Below are positions 45,216-54,380 of a DNA stretch of 64,000 bases, piece after piece. The notes below the pieces were generated by a model. The model did no database searches and was not told the origin of the DNA. It worked only from the letters and a program-made list of their open reading frames with translations. A program made the position numbers and the translations under genes. Numbering within the stretch: position 1 is the first letter of the stretch; each line of letters begins with the position of its first letter. This DNA comes from an uncultured Sulfitobacter sp. (GTDB taxonomy: Bacteria; Pseudomonadota; Alphaproteobacteria; Rhodobacterales; Rhodobacteraceae). The stretch spans positions 496,001-560,000 of the forward strand of contig CANLOQ010000002.1 of the NCBI GenBank assembly GCA_947492925.1. The letters run 5' to 3'.

Positions 45216-46196
45216 TTGAGTCGGCTTGGACGCATTATCGGGCGTGTGGTTGTGGCGTTGGCGTTAGTTGCGCTGCTGCTTTACGTCTTTGGGCCATACG
45301 AAAGCGATGATCTGACCGCATCTTTCGATGACGCAGCGCTGGACAAGGGTGTCAGCGCGTATTTTGCGGCACGTGAGGCGCGGTTTGGCGACATCACGCC
45401 CGGAACGCAGAAACAGGTCATCTGGGCGGGCGCGCCCGAGACAAAAACGGATTGGGCTGTTTTGTACCTGCACGGGTTTTCGGCCACCGCGATGGAAATC
45501 CGGCCCGTGCCCGACCGGGTGGCAGAGGCTTTGGGCGCAAACCTTGTTTTCACGCGCCTTGCCGGTCATGGCCGCAGTGGCGAGGCTTTGGCGCAGGCGC
45601 GCGTTGCGGACTGGATGTCGGATGTGGCCGAAGGGCTTGCTGTCGCGCGCAGGGTGGCGGACAGGATCCTGATCCTGTCCGTGTCCACGGGCGGCACTCT
45701 GGCCGCTGCGGCGGCGATGGACAGAACGCTGTCACAGGATGTGGCGGGCATCGTTTTTGGCGCGCCCAACTTTGGTATCAATAACCCGGCCGCCCCGATC
45801 CTGACCCTGCCTGCCGCGCGCTATTGGGCGCCTTTGCTGGCCGGCCGCGAACACAGCTTTGAGCCTGCAAATGCAGATCAGGCGCGGTTCTGGACAACGC
45901 GCTATCCCAGCACAGCGGTCTTGCCGGTGGCGGCGTTGGTGCAAAAGGTGAAAGGGCTGCCACTGGAAAACGCCACCATCCCGGCGCTGTTTCTGTTTTC
46001 CAAGGCGGATCAGGTCGTGCGCGCAGAGGAAACCGCAGCGGTCGCCGCACGCTGGGGCGGGGACACGATGGTCATCCATCCTGAATTTGGGCCGCAGGAT
46101 GATCCGTCCGCCCATATCATCGCGGGCGATATCATGTCGCCGGGGCAGACGGACGTGACCGTGGACAGGATAGTTGATTGGGTGACGGGCCTGTGA
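45216..46196 (+). CDS. Alpha/beta hydrolase with N-terminal membrane anchor
   Basis: A 326-residue protein starting at TTG. One N-terminal membrane helix (GRVVVALALVALLLYVFGPY) precedes a hydrolase domain with lid insertion. HGFSATAMEI is the oxyanion region, LSVSTGGTLAAA the Ser elbow (SVSTG, a variant of GxSxG), and late DDPSAHIIAGD holds the likely catalytic His. The anchor would place the domain in the periplasm. It follows the previous hydrolase by 21 bases and is coupled to the next ORF (TGATG). Confidence 0.75.
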   Translation: MSRLGRIIGRVVVALALVALLLYVFGPYESDDLTASFDDAALDKGVSAYFAAREARFGDITPGTQKQVIWAGAPETKTDWAVLYLHGFSATAMEIRPVPDRVAEALGANLVFTRLAGHGRSGEALAQARVADWMSDVAEGLAVARRVADRILILSVSTGGTLAAAAAMDRTLSQDVAGIVFGAPNFGINNPAAPILTLPAARYWAPLLAGREHSFEPANADQARFWTTRYPSTAVLPVAALVQKVKGLPLENATIPALFLFSKADQVVRAEETAAVAARWGGDTMVIHPEFGPQDDPSAHIIAGDIMSPGQTDVTVDRIVDWVTGL

Positions 46197-46438
46197 TGAA
46201 GCAAAGGATATCTCTGATCACGCCGCGCGCGCGGGACGCGGGGGCGGGGTTCCATGATGCGCTGGGATGGGCAGGGGTAGAGCCGCAGGACGGTGTGACT
46301 GCCCGTGTTTCGTTGCCACGAAAATTGAGCCTGCACGCGCAGGAAAAACCAGTCGAAGGCCGCATTTGTGACGCGGCGCATGATCCGTTCGCGGCATTGG
46401 GCGGCATGGGTCACTTTCGCTGGAACGGCCACGGCTGA
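46196..46438 (+). pseudogene. Probable degenerate VOC (glyoxalase-fold) remnant
   Basis: An 80-codon frame between two TGATG overlaps. The opening (QRISLITPRARDAGAGFHDA, then LGWAG) resembles the first strand and helix of VOC proteins (RISLITLGVRDxxxxRxFYEALGW). The remainder lacks recognisable ligands, and the frame stops where a VOC domain would continue for another 40-60 residues. It may be a decayed gene kept only for translational coupling, or a very divergent small protein. Low-confidence call. Confidence 0.45.
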
Positions 46439-47097
46439 TGCGCAAACCGGCCAGCATGTGGAGCCTTGAGACCTTTGGCCGCCAGCGTCTGTCGCCATAT
46501 TTTTTCATGCGCGATTTCATGTATTCGGAAATTTCGGGCTTTCACGGGCGGCCCAATGTGCCGGAAAATCCCGATCTCGTGCTGGCAAATGGGCGCGCTT
46601 TTTGTGCGGCCCTGATGGACCCGCTTGAAGAGACTTTCGGGCGGATCGCTGTCCGCTCCGGCTATCGGTCACCCGTTCTGAACCGGTATGGCAATGAAAA
46701 TAAGCTGAACTGCGCGCGCAATACGCATCCTCTGGAATGCCATATCTGGGACAGAGGGGCAGGGGAGGAGGCGATTGCGGGGGCCTCTGTGGTGATCCCG
46801 TGGTTTGCTGATCAATACGAACAGGGGCGCGATTGGCGCGATCTGGCGTGGTGGTTGCACGATCATCTGCCCTATTCCGAGATGTGGTTTTTCCCAAAAC
46901 TAGCAGCGCTGAACCTTGTCTGGCGGCCAACGCCGTGGCGCACCATCTCAAGCTATATTGCGCCGCGTGGCACGCTTTTGCGCAAAGGCTGCGCGCCAGA
47001 GGAAAATGCCGCGACGCGGGCGGCGCGATATGCGGATTTCCCGGCGTTTCGGGGCTTGAGACTGCCACGTGCCCCGGCGTATGCTTTGCCCGATTAG
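46438..47097 (+). CDS. Conserved hypothetical protein
   Basis: A 219-residue protein. The middle has FGRIAVRSGYRSPVLNRYGN, CARNTHPLECHIWD and HDHLPYSEMWFFPKLAALNL. The RSGYRSP block and a later His/Asp cluster loosely resemble M15-type peptidases, but the metal pattern does not line up exactly and I do not assign that function. No signal peptide. Its ATG overlaps the stop of the preceding frame (TGATG). Confidence 0.6.
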   Translation: MRKPASMWSLETFGRQRLSPYFFMRDFMYSEISGFHGRPNVPENPDLVLANGRAFCAALMDPLEETFGRIAVRSGYRSPVLNRYGNENKLNCARNTHPLECHIWDRGAGEEAIAGASVVIPWFADQYEQGRDWRDLAWWLHDHLPYSEMWFFPKLAALNLVWRPTPWRTISSYIAPRGTLLRKGCAPEENAATRAARYADFPAFRGLRLPRAPAYALPD

Positions 47098-47169
47098 GCG
47101 GGGGTCGGGGCGGCCCCCTGTCTTTTGAACGGGGTAAGAAGACGTGCATTTTCAACAGGGTAATTACTG

Positions 47170-47880
47170 ATGGCGGAACCTTTGGTGCTGCTGCCGGGCA
47201 TGATGTGCGATGCGCGGTTGTTCGGCCCGCAAATCGCGGAACTGTCGGCAGAGATGGCCGTGATGGTGGCCCCTGTGACCCAGGGTGAACGGATCGAGGA
47301 AATCGCGTCGAGCCTGCTTGATCTGTTGCCCGCGCGCTTTGCGCTGGCGGGGCTGAGCATGGGCGGGATCGTGGCGATGGAACTGTTGCGCCGCGCGCCG
47401 GACCGGATCACGCGAATTGCTTTGATGGATACTAATCCGCTGGCCGAAACACCCGTGATCGCTGCCAACCGCGAACCACAGATCGTCAAGGTGCGGTCTG
47501 GCAAGCTGTTGGAAGTGATCCGCGACGAGATGAAACCCAATTATCTGGCCCCCGGCCCGCACCGGGGCGAGGTGATGGAACTGGTCATGGATATGGCCGA
47601 AGCATTGGGACCGGAAGTCTTTATCCGGCAGTCCCGTGCATTGCAGCGGCGGCGCGACCAGCAGGCGGTCTTGCGCAAATGCCGCACGCCCGCGCTGGTC
47701 CTGTGCGGGGCGCATGACCAGTTGTGTCCGGTCAAGCGCCATACCTTTATGGCGGAATTGATCCCTTATGCCGAACTGGTTGTGCTGGAACATTCGGGCC
47801 ATTTGCCCACCCTGGAACAACCCGCAGAAACCACGGCGGCATTGCGTAACTGGATGAAACAGCCGCTGGTGCTGCAGTAA
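47170..47880 (+). CDS. Alpha/beta hydrolase
   Basis: A 236-residue small alpha/beta hydrolase. LLPGMMCDARLFGPQ is the oxyanion region, AGLSMGGIVAMEL the nucleophile elbow, GAHDQLCPV the acidic residue, and LEHSGHLPTLEQP the catalytic His. It resembles MhpC/BioH-type esterases; substrate unknown. It is the third such hydrolase in 3.5 kb, but the sequences are not close enough by eye to call recent duplicates. Convergent with the DUF6151 gene with no gap. Confidence 0.8.
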   Translation: MAEPLVLLPGMMCDARLFGPQIAELSAEMAVMVAPVTQGERIEEIASSLLDLLPARFALAGLSMGGIVAMELLRRAPDRITRIALMDTNPLAETPVIAANREPQIVKVRSGKLLEVIRDEMKPNYLAPGPHRGEVMELVMDMAEALGPEVFIRQSRALQRRRDQQAVLRKCRTPALVLCGAHDQLCPVKRHTFMAELIPYAELVVLEHSGHLPTLEQPAETTAALRNWMKQPLVLQ

Positions 47881-48459
47881 TCAGGGCGACCCGGTCAGCA
47901 GCGCAGTCTTTTCCGCCTTTGAAATCAGTGTGACAGGCACAATGGGGTCACCTGATGCTGCATCGTAAAGCGGGTTTTTACGCCAGTTGCCAGAAACGCG
48001 CGCCCGGATCGAGCCGATGATCAGCCGAAAGAGCGCGCCTTTGCCTTCATGCCGGGTCTTGCCGTTGTTTGCGGGAACAAATGCCTTGGACACCACGGGG
48101 CCGACAGCCGCAGGGGTGACCAGTTTGTCGATGCGCAGTGACATAAAGGCTGTTTTCGGGTTGGGCTGGGTTGAAAACAACTGTCCGCCGCAACACCCGG
48201 CCTGCCAGCGGACAATCCCGTTCGGGCTGAAAGCAAAGGGTTTCAGCTGGTCGCGACCGGCGGTGATCGTGATGTTTTCCGGTTGCGTCAGGTAAAGGTC
48301 AACCGGCGCACCCTCTTGTGGCGGGTCGCCCGCGTGCTGCGCGGCGGCGCGGCAACTGTCGCAGTAGCACACCAGATGAATGCCGCGCGCGGGCACGTTG
48401 TGCAGATGACCCTGAATGGTCTTGCACGTGCAGGAAAAGGCAAGCCCGTTTCCCGCCAT
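47881..48459 (-). CDS. DUF6151 (GFA/Mss4-like) protein
   Basis: A 192-residue protein. Cys motifs FSCTCKTIQGHL, VCYCDSC and AGCCGGQLF make a zinc-binding Mss4-like fold related to glutathione-dependent formaldehyde-activating proteins. It has no signal peptide. Function unknown. It starts just after the phaZ stop on the same strand, so it could be cotranscribed with phaZ. Confidence 0.72.
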   Translation of the reverse strand: MAGNGLAFSCTCKTIQGHLHNVPARGIHLVCYCDSCRAAAQHAGDPPQEGAPVDLYLTQPENITITAGRDQLKPFAFSPNGIVRWQAGCCGGQLFSTQPNPKTAFMSLRIDKLVTPAAVGPVVSKAFVPANNGKTRHEGKGALFRLIIGSIRARVSGNWRKNPLYDAASGDPIVPVTLISKAEKTALLTGSP

Positions 48460-48463
48460 AGGC

Positions 48464-49765
48464 TCAGACCGCCACGTTCATATTGGCGGGATCCTTGACC
48501 GGCTTGCCCTTCTTGCGGAAACCCGGAGGCGTTGCTTTTTCATGATCGTCAATGAAATCAAGCACCAGCGGACGGATGTTGTTGCGCCAGCTTTTGCCCG
48601 CAAAAATACCGTAGTGACCGGCACCTTCTTCCAGATGGCTTGCCTTTTTGTCATCCGGCAGGCCGGTCAGCAGATCAAGCGCCGCGATGCACTGGCCCGG
48701 GGCCGAGATGTCATCATTCGTCCCCTCGACGGTCTTGACCGCAACTGTCGTGATCTTGCCGATATCAACCTTGTGGCCTTTGACGGTGAACGCGTTCTTT
48801 GCAATCTCGCCCTCTTTAAAGATGCGATCAACGGTGGACAGGTAAAACTCTGCCGGCATGTCCATCACGGCAAGATATTCATCGTAGAACTTGTTGTGCT
48901 TGTCATGCTCGTGCGCCTCGCCGCGGGTGACTGCGGCGATCTGATCCTGAAACGCTTTCATGTGCGTTTCAGCGTTCATTGAAATGAACGACGTCAGCTG
49001 TAACAGGCCCGGATAGACCATGCGGCCTACGCCCGCGTATTTAAAGCCGACCCGCTGGATCATCATTTCTTCTAGTTGGCCCATCGTAACTGAATGACCA
49101 AAATCGGTCACTTCGGTGGGGGCCGCTGAAGGGTCGATAGGCCCGCCAATCAAAGTCAATGTGCTGGGTTGTGCGGCGGGATCTTGTTCTGCCAGAAGGG
49201 CTGTGGCGGCAAGGGTCAGCGGCGCGGGCTGGCACACTGCGATCACATGCAGGTCCTTGCCCAGTTCTTTCATGAAATCAACGAGGTAAAGTGTATAATC
49301 CTCAACATCGAATTTGCCTGCGCTGACAGGAATGTCGCGCGCATTGTGCCAATCGGTGATGTAGACATCGCAATCTGGCAAAAGGCTGATCACGGTCGAG
49401 CGCAGCAGGGTGGCGTAGTGCCCTGACATGGGTGCCACCAGCATCACCTTGCGCTTGGGGGCCGTGCGGCCCTGCACGCGGAAATGCAGCAGATCACCAA
49501 AATCGCGTTTTACCACGACCTCTTCCACGACGATCCTGTCCTGCCCTTCGGCGTTGACGAAAGGGGGGATGTTCCAGTCCGGTTTCATCACCATGCGCGA
49601 AAAGCTGCGCTCGGTGACTTCGCCCCAGGCGGCCATCCAGCCCAAAGCAGGGTTTGGAAACAGCGCGAAAGCCGGATAGGATGCCATAGCAAGCGCAGAA
49701 GCACCAAGCCACTGGTTGGTATTCCGAACGGTTTCCATCAGATCGTAGGTTGCCATATAACGCAT
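48464..49765 (-). CDS. phaZ: Intracellular poly(3-hydroxybutyrate) depolymerase PhaZ
   Basis: A 433-residue enzyme that hydrolyses stored PHB granules. It belongs to the type without a lipase box: the nucleophile is a Cys in VIAVCQPAP (about residue 178), as in PhaZa1. PMSGHYATLLRST and EGAGHYGIFAGKSW (catalytic His) are conserved. AAGGAG precedes the ATG at 49765. It is divergent from phaC, so synthesis and breakdown share about 100 bases of control region. Confidence 0.9.
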   Translation of the reverse strand: MRYMATYDLMETVRNTNQWLGASALAMASYPAFALFPNPALGWMAAWGEVTERSFSRMVMKPDWNIPPFVNAEGQDRIVVEEVVVKRDFGDLLHFRVQGRTAPKRKVMLVAPMSGHYATLLRSTVISLLPDCDVYITDWHNARDIPVSAGKFDVEDYTLYLVDFMKELGKDLHVIAVCQPAPLTLAATALLAEQDPAAQPSTLTLIGGPIDPSAAPTEVTDFGHSVTMGQLEEMMIQRVGFKYAGVGRMVYPGLLQLTSFISMNAETHMKAFQDQIAAVTRGEAHEHDKHNKFYDEYLAVMDMPAEFYLSTVDRIFKEGEIAKNAFTVKGHKVDIGKITTVAVKTVEGTNDDISAPGQCIAALDLLTGLPDDKKASHLEEGAGHYGIFAGKSWRNNIRPLVLDFIDDHEKATPPGFRKKGKPVKDPANMNVAV

Positions 49766-49833
49766 GCGGGGTCTCCTTTTTGGCCCTTGTGGGGGCATTC
49801 ACGTCGCTCCTGCCCCTGAAAAGGACGACGGTA

Positions 49834-49845
49834 TGCTGCAGGTGC
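49834..49845. promoter_or_regulatory. Possible weak PhaR site between phaZ and phaC
   Basis: TGCTGCAGGTGC just before the phaC ribosome site (AGGAG) is TGC-rich and contains the CTGCAG core but not a full CTGC-N3-GCAG box. It is listed because the two better boxes lie at phasin and phaR. Confidence 0.3.
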
Positions 49846-49868
49846 GAAGATAGGAGCAAAAGATTAAG

Positions 49869-51674
49869 ATGACAACCAAAACCACGGGTCAAGATCATAA
49901 CGCCGAGGCTTCCGTCACGCGCATGGCTGAAAACCTCAAGAAAGTAGAGCAGCTTACAGAGCGATTGACCAAGGTGATGGCCAATCGCAAGACCCATCAG
50001 GCGTCTTTGGATGGTCCGAATCAAGAATTGTTCGCCAAAGCCGGGCAGGCGATGCTGTCCGAAGCGCTGGTCAACCCGGCCAAGCTGATGGAACAGCAGA
50101 TGGGATACTGGTCCAAGACCGTTACCCATTTCATGGAAGCCCAGCAGGCATTGGTGACCAACCCCATGCAGGCGCCGGAGGACCGGACCGGCAAGGACCG
50201 CCGCTTTGCCAACCCGATGTGGGAGACGCATCCCTATTTCAACTTTGTCAAACAGCAGTACCTGATCAACGCCGAAGCGGTCAGCGCGGCGGTGGATTCA
50301 GTCACGGACATGGAACCCCATGAAAAACAGCGGCTGGCCTATTTCAGCCGCCAGATCATCGACATGATGTCGCCGACCAACTTTCTGGCCACCAACCCCG
50401 ATGCGCTTCAGCGGGCGGTCGATACTGAAGGAGAGAGCCTGATCAAGGGGCTGGAGAACCTGATTTCCGATCTTGAAGCAAACGACGGTGAGCTGATTGT
50501 CAGGCTGGCGGATGAAAAAGCGTTTGAGTTGGGCCGCAACATCGCCACCTCGCCGGGCAAGGTGGTGTTTCGCAACCGCATGTTCGAGCTGATCCAGTAT
50601 GCGCCGACCACCGAAAAGGTCCACAAGACGCCGCTGCTGATCTTTCCGCCGTGGATCAACAAATTCTACATTCTGGATCTGAAAGAACAGAACAGTCTTG
50701 TGAAATGGGTCACCGATCAGGGCTACACTCTGTTCATGGTGTCATGGGTGAACCCCGATCCGTCCTACAAGGATGTCGGAATGGAGCATTACGTAGAAGA
50801 GGGGTATCTGGCCGCCATCAACGAGGTGAAAGAGATCACCGGCGAAAAGCAGATCAATGCGGTTGGCTATTGTATCGCAGGCACGACCCTGTCGCTGACC
50901 TTGTCCCTGCTCAAACAACGGGGAGACACGTCTGTCAAATCCGCCACCTTCTTTACCGCGCTCACTGATTTCTCGGATCAGGGGGAATTCCGGCCCTTCC
51001 TCACGGACGATTTCATCGAAGGGATCGAGGCAGAGACGAAAGACAAGGGCATGCTGCCGTCGATCATCATGGCGCGCACGTTCTCTTTTCTGCGCTCAAA
51101 CGATCTCGTCTACGGCCCGGCTGTCAAAAGCTACATGATGGGCGAAACGCCGCCCGCCTTTGATTTGCTGTACTGGAACGGCGATGGGGCCAACCTGCCT
51201 GCCAAGATGGCGATGCAGTATCTGCGCGGCTTGTGTCAGGGCAATCAGTTGGCCGACGGTGGGTATGATCTGTTGGGGCATCATCTGGTGCTTGACGAGG
51301 TCGACGTGCCGATCTGTGCGATTGCCTGTGAAACCGATCACATCGCGCCCTGGAAGGACAGCTATCGCGGCATCCAAAAGATGGGGGCCAAGGACAAGAC
51401 ATTTATCATGACGCAGTCAGGGCATATTGCCGGCATCGTCAATCCTCCGTCCAAGGGCAAATACGGGCATTATACGAACGATGACCTTGGCTTGGATTAT
51501 CAAGCGTGGCTGGAAGGGGCGCATTTTACAGAAGGGTCTTGGTGGCCACGGTGGGAGAAGTGGCTCAAGAAGCGTTCGGGCACCATGATTCCGGCGCGCA
51601 GCCCCGGTGATGGCAAGCGGAAGGTTTTGGGCGATGCACCCGGTGACTACGTTGCGCGAAAGGCAAATGCCTGA
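49869..51674 (+). CDS. phaC: Class I poly(3-hydroxyalkanoate) synthase PhaC
   Basis: A 601-residue synthase that polymerises (R)-3-hydroxybutyryl-CoA on granules. The lipase-like box is GYCIAG (catalytic Cys about 335), with Asp in CETDHIAPW (about 490) and His in SGHIAGIVNPPSKG (about 519). The N-terminal helical region of about 120 residues is typical of class I enzymes. GATAGGAGC precedes the ATG. It is followed by phasin and phaR. Confidence 0.95.
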   Translation: MTTKTTGQDHNAEASVTRMAENLKKVEQLTERLTKVMANRKTHQASLDGPNQELFAKAGQAMLSEALVNPAKLMEQQMGYWSKTVTHFMEAQQALVTNPMQAPEDRTGKDRRFANPMWETHPYFNFVKQQYLINAEAVSAAVDSVTDMEPHEKQRLAYFSRQIIDMMSPTNFLATNPDALQRAVDTEGESLIKGLENLISDLEANDGELIVRLADEKAFELGRNIATSPGKVVFRNRMFELIQYAPTTEKVHKTPLLIFPPWINKFYILDLKEQNSLVKWVTDQGYTLFMVSWVNPDPSYKDVGMEHYVEEGYLAAINEVKEITGEKQINAVGYCIAGTTLSLTLSLLKQRGDTSVKSATFFTALTDFSDQGEFRPFLTDDFIEGIEAETKDKGMLPSIIMARTFSFLRSNDLVYGPAVKSYMMGETPPAFDLLYWNGDGANLPAKMAMQYLRGLCQGNQLADGGYDLLGHHLVLDEVDVPICAIACETDHIAPWKDSYRGIQKMGAKDKTFIMTQSGHIAGIVNPPSKGKYGHYTNDDLGLDYQAWLEGAHFTEGSWWPRWEKWLKKRSGTMIPARSPGDGKRKVLGDAPGDYVARKANA

Positions 51675-51719
51675 TCCTAAAAGAGTTTTCATGTGAATTG
51701 CCCCTAGGTAAATTTTTTG

Positions 51720-51730
51720 CTGCGGTGCAG
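51720..51730. promoter_or_regulatory. PhaR box upstream of phasin
   Basis: CTGC-GGT-GCAG matches the CTGC-N3-GCAG target I recall as described for Paracoccus PhaR. It is about 103 bases before the phasin start. A second TGC-rich palindrome (GCTGCAGC, 51751-51758) lies 20 bases further on. Binding is inferred. Confidence 0.6.
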
Positions 51731-51832
51731 AATAACGCTTGAAATGCCGCGCTGCAGCATGTATATCCTTTTGCAGACGCAGAAAGCGGATCTTCCGCTT
51801 GGTGCGAGAAAAGATAGCGAAAGGATTTAGAC

Positions 51833-52279
51833 ATGACACAGACACCTGACATGACAGCAATGTTCAAAGACGTAATGGGCTCTTTCCCCGTGGACACATC
51901 CGCAATGGAAGACGCTTTCAAAACAACTGCAACGCTGAACGAAAAGCTCTCCGGCGTGGCCCTGTCCGCAGTTGAGAAGAACGCGGAAATTTCGTCCAAG
52001 TGGACAAAAGAAACCGTTGCCAAGCTGACAGAGATGTCCAAAGCAAAGGCAGAGCCTGCCGATTACGCCAAAGCGATGACAGATTTTGCCTCCGCTTCCG
52101 CCGAAACAGCGGCAGAGCACATGGCAGCCTTTGCTGAGGTGGCCAAGAAAGTGCAAATGGAAACCGTCGAGTTGATGATGGCCGCTGGCAAGGACATGCA
52201 GGAAGACGCGACCGCCGCAGTCAAGAAAGCAACAGACGACGCAAAAACCGTCGCCAAGAAAGCTTCTGCCAAGGCGTAA
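51833..52279 (+). CDS. phaP: Phasin (PHB granule surface protein)
   Basis: A 148-residue helical protein. The phasin-like sequence TATLNEKLSGVALSAVEKNA and a C-terminal Ala/Lys-rich tail (TAAVKKATDDAKTVAKKASA) fit the granule-coating family, which limits granule size and binds the hydrophobic polymer. AAAGGA precedes the ATG. A PhaR box and a strong terminator flank it, giving a separate transcript within the locus. Confidence 0.88.
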   Translation: MTQTPDMTAMFKDVMGSFPVDTSAMEDAFKTTATLNEKLSGVALSAVEKNAEISSKWTKETVAKLTEMSKAKAEPADYAKAMTDFASASAETAAEHMAAFAEVAKKVQMETVELMMAAGKDMQEDATAAVKKATDDAKTVAKKASAKA

Positions 52280-52330
52280 GCCTGCGAGAGCGCAATTTCC
52301 GGACATTCCTCCCTGATACGTCCGGGGCAG

Positions 52331-52360
52331 GGCGGGTTTCTGAACGAAGCCCGCCTTTTT
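52331..52360 (+). terminator. Rho-independent terminator after phasin
   Basis: GGCGGGTTTC-tgaac-GAAGCCCGCC forms a ten-pair stem (one G-T) followed by TTTTT. A clear intrinsic terminator that isolates phaP from phaR. Confidence 0.9.
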
Positions 52361-52424
52361 GCTGTGCGGTCACAAGCCGTAGCACTGATGGATTTGCTTT
52401 TCTTTTTCGCGTCTTGCCCCTAAG

Positions 52425-52435
52425 CTGCGCTGCAG
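52425..52435. promoter_or_regulatory. PhaR box upstream of phaR
   Basis: CTGC-GCT-GCAG, the same CTGC-N3-GCAG pattern as upstream of phasin, 22 bases before the phaR start codon. It suggests that PhaR represses its own gene. Confidence 0.6.
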
Positions 52436-52457
52436 CACGTATTCGGGGAGGAACGAC

Positions 52458-53021
52458 GTGGCAGACAAACCCAAACCCCTGCTGATCAAACGCTATGCGT
52501 CGCGGCGGCTATACAACACCGAAACCAGCGATTACGTGACGCTTGAGGACATCTCGGGATTTATCCGCGACGGCCGCGAGGTGCAGATTGTTGATCTGAA
52601 GTCGGGGGATGACCTGACGCGCCAGTATCTGCTGCAAATCATTGCCGAACACGAAAGCCGCGGTGAATCCGTGCTGCCCGTGGATGTGCTGAATGATCTG
52701 GTGCGCAGCTACATGTCGGGCAATGTGTCGGTGGTGCCGCAATTCCTGCAGGCCTCCTTTGACATGCTGCGTGACGGTCAAAGCAAAATGATGGAAAATA
52801 TGTCCTCCATGAACCCGATGGCAAAGATGCCCGGCATGGAAGCGATGAAAACCCAGCAGGAAGCGTTTCTCAAGGCTATGACCGGCGGATGGGCCGGTGC
52901 GGGCAAAGGGCCTGCTGCGCCCCAGACCGAAGCGGAGACGGAAGAAACCCAGACCGAAGATCTGGACGCGATCAAGCGCCAGCTGGCCGAGCTCCAGAAC
53001 AAACTGTCAAAGCTGAAGTGA
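52458..53021 (+). CDS. phaR: Polyhydroxyalkanoate synthesis repressor PhaR
   Basis: A 187-residue repressor starting at GTG with GGGGAGG upstream. The N-terminal PHB_acc_N domain is clear (LLIKRYASRRLYNTETSDYV, IRDGREVQIVDLKSGDDLTR). It both binds DNA and senses PHB granules, releasing phasin genes when polymer is made. The C-terminal part is Met-rich, then acidic and helical (EETQTEDLDAIKRQLAELQN). Confidence 0.92.
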   Translation: MADKPKPLLIKRYASRRLYNTETSDYVTLEDISGFIRDGREVQIVDLKSGDDLTRQYLLQIIAEHESRGESVLPVDVLNDLVRSYMSGNVSVVPQFLQASFDMLRDGQSKMMENMSSMNPMAKMPGMEAMKTQQEAFLKAMTGGWAGAGKGPAAPQTEAETEETQTEDLDAIKRQLAELQNKLSKLK

Positions 53022-53033
53022 TCCTCTGAGGGG

Positions 53034-54338
53034 CTAGACGCCCAGCCTGTCGCGGATCGCATACCAGCTCATCGCGAGCGCCAGCAGTGGGCTGCGCATC
53101 GCGGCCCCGCCGGGGAACGGCAGGGTCGGGATCGCCGCGAGCGTATCGAACCCATCGGATTGGCCGGTGATGGCATCCGCCATCAGTTTGCCCGCGTGCG
53201 TGGCCGTGCCAACCCCGTGACCGGAATAGCCCGATGCGGACAGGATGTTTGGTGACACGCGCGCAAGATAGGGCAAGCGACGGATAGTAATGCCCAGTGT
53301 GCCGCCCCAAGCGTAGTCGATCCTGATGTCGCGCAGATGCGGAAAGACGATAGACATCGGTTTGCGGACTTTCGCGGCAATATCCTGCGGAAATTTGTAT
53401 CCGTAGCTTTCCCCACCCCCAAACAACAGTCTGCCGTCGTGCGACAAACGGAAGTAATTCACCACAAAGCGGCTGTCGGCCACAGCCACATCGCGGGGCA
53501 GCACGTCCTTTACACCGCTGCCCAGCGGTTCGGTGGCCGCGATGAAGTTGTTGATCGGCATCACCCGCGCCGCAACCTTGCGGTTCAGTCCGCCCAGATA
53601 GCCATTGCACCCCTGAACGACATGATCCGCGATCACATGGCCTGCGTCGGTGGCCACTTTTACGCGTGTGCCTTCCTCAATGTTGTGAACTGCGCTGCCT
53701 TCAAAGATACGCACGCCTGCGTCGCGGGCAGCGGCGGCCAGCCCAAGTGCGTAGCGCAGAGGATGCAAATGCGCGGCCCCCATGTCCAGCAATCCGCCGA
53801 CATAATCGGGGGAGGGGCAGACCGACTGGAGCGCGGCACGGTCCAGCACCTCAAGCTTGTCATAGCTGTAACGCTTCTGCATGTGCGCCGCATAGCGCTT
53901 TTCCTCCTCGAAATCGCCCATGCGCGAGGCGGTATGTACGATCCCGGGTTTGAGATAGCAGTCGATCTCATGCTGTGCGATCAGGTTTTTGACTAGTGAG
54001 GTTGCATCCTCTGCCAGATCCCACAGGCGCCGGGCCCGATCTGTGCCAAAGGCCTTTTCAAGTGTGATCTGGTCCTGTCGCTGTCCGGTGCCCAGCTGGC
54101 CACCGTTGCGTCCTGATGCGCCAAAGCCCACGCGCTGCGCCTCAAGAAGCACCACATCGCGTCCCGCTTGCGCCAGATGCAGCGCTGCGGACAGACCGGT
54201 GTAGCCGCCGCCAATCACAACCACATCCGCCCGATGCGCCCCTTTGAGCGGGGCAAAGCGGTCCAGCGGTGTGGCGGTCGCGGCGTACCAGCTTGCCGGA
54301 TATTGTCCGCGCCGGTCGTTGGCATAAAGCAAGTTCAT
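53034..54338 (-). CDS. FAD-dependent oxidoreductase, gamma-glutamylputrescine oxidase (PuuB)-like
   Basis: A 434-residue flavoprotein of the DAO family. The dinucleotide-binding motif is VIGGGYTGLSAALHLAQAG, followed by GASGRNGGQLGTGQRQDQ, which matches PuuB-type proteins. The C-terminal YSGHGVGTATHAGKLMADAI closes the FAD site. It would oxidise a secondary amine such as a gamma-glutamyl-amine, giving an aldehyde and H2O2 or reduced acceptor. It is the last gene of the amine block with the GS-like genes upstream. Confidence 0.8.
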   Translation of the reverse strand: MNLLYANDRRGQYPASWYAATATPLDRFAPLKGAHRADVVVIGGGYTGLSAALHLAQAGRDVVLLEAQRVGFGASGRNGGQLGTGQRQDQITLEKAFGTDRARRLWDLAEDATSLVKNLIAQHEIDCYLKPGIVHTASRMGDFEEEKRYAAHMQKRYSYDKLEVLDRAALQSVCPSPDYVGGLLDMGAAHLHPLRYALGLAAAARDAGVRIFEGSAVHNIEEGTRVKVATDAGHVIADHVVQGCNGYLGGLNRKVAARVMPINNFIAATEPLGSGVKDVLPRDVAVADSRFVVNYFRLSHDGRLLFGGGESYGYKFPQDIAAKVRKPMSIVFPHLRDIRIDYAWGGTLGITIRRLPYLARVSPNILSASGYSGHGVGTATHAGKLMADAITGQSDGFDTLAAIPTLPFPGGAAMRSPLLALAMSWYAIRDRLGV

Positions 54339-54380
54339 GGGCTTACCCTTTCGCGCCGTGTCGCTGGCCCGTGCGCTGGA

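Noticed and set aside
46438-47097. Assignment of the 219-residue protein as an M15 peptidase
   Set aside because: The RSGYRSP block is suggestive, but the His/Asp spacing does not fit the M15 zinc site, so it is left as hypothetical.
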